The position numbers and the translations under genes are program-made. A stretch of DNA of 64,000 nt, taken from contig NC_134958.1 in assembly GCF_965638725.1 (NCBI RefSeq), positions 15,255,464 through 15,319,463 on the forward strand, read 5' to 3'. Below, piece by piece: positions 60,362-64,000 of the stretch (position 1 is the stretch's first letter; each line of letters begins with the position of its first letter). The notes under the pieces are model-generated. The model did no database searches. It was not told the origin of the DNA and was given only the letters and a program-made list of their open reading frames with translations. The DNA is from Aptenodytes patagonicus. Lineage: Eukaryota > Chordata > Aves > Sphenisciformes > Spheniscidae.

Positions 60362-63300
60362 GGAGTGGGTGAGGGGGGAGATGCCACTTGCTGGGTGCAA
60401 CCGGTGCCAAAGCACAAGGTGACCGGCGAGCCCGGGATCAGCTTTCACCGGGGTGCTTGGGACGGGTGGCAAGGGCGGGCGGGCGAGGCGCTGTGTGTCC
60501 TCCCTCCGCTGTGTGCATCCCACCGCCCCGGCTTTGCTCGGTGCGGGGTGTGAAGAGCAGGAGGGTTTGCGGTGGTCCCCGTTCCTAGCAAAAGGACATG
60601 GCCCTCCCCCGGGCACATCTGGGTCGGGGACACGCTGCCCGCTGAGCCCAGGGCTTGGAGCCGGCTCAGGCTTTCCCTACATAGAAGCAAGTGATCCTAC
60701 ACATTGCCAGCGCGTGACTCAGGGCAGCTGGACCCAGCGGGACGGGCAGCTGCGGGGAAGGGCAGCTGCCGCCATTTCCCCGAGCAACCTTTGCCTCGCC
60801 TGACCCCAGCATGGGGGGGAGGGGGGTGATGCACCCCAGGGGCACCCCAAGAACCTGTGTGGGAACCAGGAGGTGTGCTGGGGCGGCCAGAAGGCAGCTC
60901 GGCCCAGGAGGTTTGCTGTCCCTCTGCACGGGCCAAGCCGATGGCTTTTTTTAGCCACAGGGGACAGGCAGATCCTGCTCTGGGAGGAAAAACAGTCCTG
61001 CTGGAGCTGCCGGCCCCAGGCAGAGGGGCTGGGGGGGAGGCAGGGCCAGGCGTACTGACGTCTGCCTGGCTTTAACATTAACCAGAGCAGAAGCCTGCGG
61101 GGCTGCCAGCCACAGGGGGGCTGGCACCCACTGCTCCGGGGCAGTGCTGGGGTCTCAGGCATTCCCAGTCCCACTGCTCTCCCTGTGGCACCCTGTCCCA
61201 CAAGCAGCCCTGCAGCCTCACAGCTGGCACTGCTGGGGCTGCCCCACAGTGGGGCAGTGGGCGGTATTGCCCCACCAGCACAGGGCCCAGGGGGCTGCCC
61301 AGCTGCGCCTGGCCGCAGCGCTGCCCCCCTGGCTGCCCTCGCCCTGGCCCTGCGGTCAGAGCCACCCAGTGACCACAGCTCTTGCAGGGACGAGGTCACG
61401 CCAGTGCGGCAGCCGTCCCCCCACGGAGCACAGGCTCTGCCAGTGCTGACGAGAGCAGCCATGTGGCACTGTCCCAGGGAAGGGCTGCCTTCAAACAAAG
61501 GAGTCCATCCCTGGCCAGACCCCAATCCACACACCCCAGGCTGCTGCCAAACCAGCTTCCCCCGAGTGCAGCTGGCCCCGGGAGGGTCCCCGGGGGCTGG
61601 CAAGGCTAGCTGCAGAGGGCTATGGCCAAGCTCTGGGGAGTGACGTGTCCTGGGACGGATCCGACTCCGGCGGGTTGGGGGCACCGAGAGCCCAGCCAGA
61701 GGAAGAGCAAGGACCTGGAGGGGGTTGTCTGTCCACGCATGCACCACTGCCTGCAGGCAGCCCCGTGTCTGCCCATGGCGGGGGGGCACCAAGGCGGCTG
61801 AAGGGAGCGGCGTGCCCAGCGGGGCAATGCACCGTGGTTCCTTGTGTGAGCAGTGATGCCCCCAAACATGGGCCTCCCTCACTGGCACTGGTCTGAGCTG
61901 CCGGCCTGCAGGCTGCAGGGCGGGGGCTGCGCCCTCCCTTCGTGGCACTCTGCCTCCCCCAGGGGCTGCAGGGCAGCGGCATGGGCCAGGGATGACACAG
62001 ACTGTGGGGCAGGGGCACAGCCCCTACCAGCAACCCCGCACTGCACCCCCTCCCCACAGCCCCCCGGGCCCAGGGGTGCACAGAGGAGGCAGCTGCCTGT
62101 GGCAGAGCCTCTGCACGTGCCAATGGCATGGCCAGGCGCTGCCTATGCTGCATGGGATGAGGCGGCATGGCTGCTCTGGGGACACGGTGCAGCGTCAGGC
62201 GGAGCAGCCGGGCTGCACAGGGGCTCGGTGGCCCAGGCAGGCAGATGGCAGCGCCCGGGGACAGAATGAGGATGGAAACTGGATGCTGCACAGCCAGGCT
62301 GGAAGGACGGCCCTGGGAAGCGGGGGGGCGACCAGCGCCAGCAGGTCAGCGTCCACAACACTGGCTCCGGGAGAGGGCTGGCACTGCTGCCACAGCTGTG
62401 CTGGGGCTGGGGGGTCTCTGCCTGCTGGACCCCATGCTGGAGCATGGTTATGTGTCCTGCCCAGCTCACCCCTGTCACATCTCCGCAGCACAGCCCCCTG
62501 CCCTACTCACCCCTCTTGTGCCCAGGGCACAGCTGCCTCTCACCCTGCCCACCTGAGGCTGCAGCACGGGCCAGCCCCTGCCAGAGCCATCGGCTCCTGG
62601 TGCCCAGCTCCTCCTGCACCCCAGGAGAACGGTGTGCCCACCTGGGCTCTCTGCAGACCCCAGCAGTGCTGCGCACTGCTGACACCAGGCCAGCAGCCTC
62701 CAGCTCCGAGCGTGTCACTGTGGGGACACCTGGAGCCGTGGGCTACCCCAAAAACACACGGAGCTGTGCATCACCGTGAGATGCCTGGAACCATGAGTTA
62801 CCCCAGAACGCCTGGAGCTGGGTGTCGCCACGAGGACCTCACAGTGACGCCTGGAGCCACATGCTCACACACTGGGTGTCCCCGCAGCTGCTGCGCAGCA
62901 CGGACACCTCCGTTCCTGGGGCTGCTGCCCTGCTGCCCCGCAGCACCCCCCTCCCTGCGGGCTCTCACCCGGGAAGGGCCCCTGGCAGGACACACGCTGC
63001 TGCCCCCCAAAGCCACGCTCCCTGCCGGCCCCACGGCACTGCTGAGCCCCTCGCTGTGCCGAGGGTGGCAGGGCAGCATGCGGCCAGCCTTTCTTGGGGG
63101 GACCAGCGTCCTCCCGTGGGTGGGCCAGCACCAACCCGGGGCCGGCATCACCCCGGGCAGCCCCGAGTGGGGGACAGCCCGGCCGGCCCCACGCCGGGAC
63201 TCTCCCTCCCCCGACGCTGAGCCAGGGCCCTCCCAGCTCTCGCACCCCAGAACTGGGACTGACACCCCCGAGCCAGGAGCAACCGCGCCCCCACCCCCCC
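60362..63300. other. Intergenic DNA between IDH2 and the presumed SEMA4B start
   Basis: GC-rich, CpG-moderate sequence with no recognised gene, RNA or transposon. Long frames on both strands (for example 60719-61948 minus, 61992-63536 plus) have low-complexity Pro/Ala/Gly/Arg composition and no known domain. Confidence 0.65.
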
Positions 63301-63600
63301 GGGGTCCTGCCCCCCGACCCCCGGCGGGCGGGGCCGGCGGGCGGGACGCCCGGAGCGGTGCCGGTGCCGGTTGCGGAGCCGGAGCGGCGGCGGCCGGGCG
63401 GGGCGGCCCTTTGTTGCGAGCGGCGGGCGGAGCAGCCGGAGCCGCCCGGAGCCGCCCCGCGCCCCGCCGCGGGCGGGGACCCCGGAGCCGCCCCCGCTGC
63501 CGGCGGGTCCCGCCGCACCCGCCGCCGAGCCGGTGAGCAGCGGGCGGGCGCGCCGGGCCGGGTGGGGGCGCGGGGGGCGCACCGGGCACGGGGGGGGGGG
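63300..63600 (+). promoter_or_regulatory. CpG island at presumed SEMA4B promoter
   Basis: Very dense CpG with GGGCGGGGCC, GCCGGAGCCG and CGGGCGGGG words, directly before a plus-strand donor. Human gene order places plus-strand SEMA4B next to IDH2, so this is its likely promoter. No coding sequence is present to confirm it. Confidence 0.5.
63400..63532 (+). other. Candidate non-coding first exon of SEMA4B
   Basis: Ends in GCCGAGCCG|GTGAGC with GT at 63533-63534, a good donor inside the CpG island. The 5' limit is arbitrary. Gene identity is by synteny only. Confidence 0.4.
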
Positions 63601-64000
63601 GCGTGCGTGCGTGTGCAAGGGGGCGTGCGAGGGGGGCGTGTATGTGTGCACGGTTCCTGCGAGGGGTCCTGTGCAGCCGCGCAGCGTGTGCGGGTGTGCA
63701 GGGGTGTGCGCGTGTGCGCGTGCACAGGGGCTGTGCAAGGGTCTGGGTGTGCACGTACACGGGGCTCCCCGAGGGACGTGTGCGCGGGTGGAGCGTCTGC
63801 GCAGGGGGTGCGCGGGGCTGGGGGGGGCGGAGGGCCTGGGGGTGCGTGTGTGTGAGTGTGCGTGTGTGTGCGCGCACGTGCGGGGCGCAGGCACGTTCCG
63901 GGTGGGTGCGTGGATGGCAGCCCACCCGCTGCGTGGGGATGTTCCCCCGCTGGGGATTTTCCAGGTGTGTGTTTGCCGTACAGGGTGTGTACAGCCCGTA
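63533..64000 (+). other. Presumed SEMA4B intron 1, partial, with GT/GC-alternating DNA
   Basis: From about 63590 to 63890 the sequence is dominated by GTGTGC and GTGCG words, for example GTGCGTGTGTGTGAGTGTGC at 63841. It is alternating purine-pyrimidine and continues past the window. Confidence 0.5.

Noticed and set aside
61992-63536. 514-codon open frame on the plus strand
   Set aside because: Low-complexity Pro/Ala/Gly/Arg composition, no domain, open frames on several other frames and strands too; explained by GC-rich DNA with few stops.

Overview
The window is vertebrate nuclear DNA, almost certainly from a bird. The genes have many small exons with GT-AG introns, promoters lie in CpG islands, and a clear CR1 (chicken repeat 1) LINE sits in one intron. 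The gene order and orientations, ANPEP(-) AP3S2(-) ZNF710(+) IDH2(-) and probably SEMA4B(+), match my memory of human 15q26.1. I cannot name the species. Short introns, high GC and short intergenic gaps suggest a GC-rich avian chromosome.

Layout. 102-2043 (-): the first six coding exons of ANPEP (aminopeptidase N/CD13), 443 residues, running off the left edge. 2044-7500: intergenic, GC-rich; a CpG-rich block at about 4368-4790 with a consensus minus-strand splice donor could be a distal non-coding first exon of ANPEP. 8284-15415 (-): complete AP3S2 (AP-3 adaptor sigma-2 subunit), six exons, 193 residues, with a CR1 fragment antisense in intron 3. 15250-16450: AP3S2 CpG-island promoter with an 11-unit CTGCCC hexanucleotide repeat. 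16900-20300: an apparently decayed CR1-like LINE, then an array of eight inverted CCAAT boxes, five of them on an exact 40-bp period. I see no ARPIN here, although human ARPIN lies between AP3S2 and ZNF710. 20300-21900: CpG island with the presumed non-coding first exon of ZNF710 and a 47-bp-arm, 3-nt-loop inverted repeat. 20786-48339: 27.5-kb ZNF710 intron 1, in which I recognise no protein-coding gene. 48368-53182 (+): four ZNF710 coding exons, 655 residues, 11 C2H2 fingers. 55723-60078 (-): complete IDH2 (mitochondrial NADP isocitrate dehydrogenase), 11 exons, 444 residues, tail-to-tail with ZNF710, with a minisatellite in intron 1 and a second short-loop palindrome in its promoter. 63300-64000: CpG island and splice donor that by synteny should be the first exon of SEMA4B.

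The genes are functionally unrelated neighbours: a cell-surface peptidase, a vesicle adaptor subunit, a DNA-binding regulator, a metabolic enzyme and probably a semaphorin. There is no operon or defence island. I did not find a new multi-gene system. The unexplained structure is non-coding: short-loop palindromes in two promoters, the CCAAT array, the promoter hexanucleotide repeat, and a possible intronically polyadenylated ZNF710 isoform. Exon boundaries were derived by hand from splice consensus, reading-frame phase and remembered vertebrate orthologues; nothing was aligned computationally.
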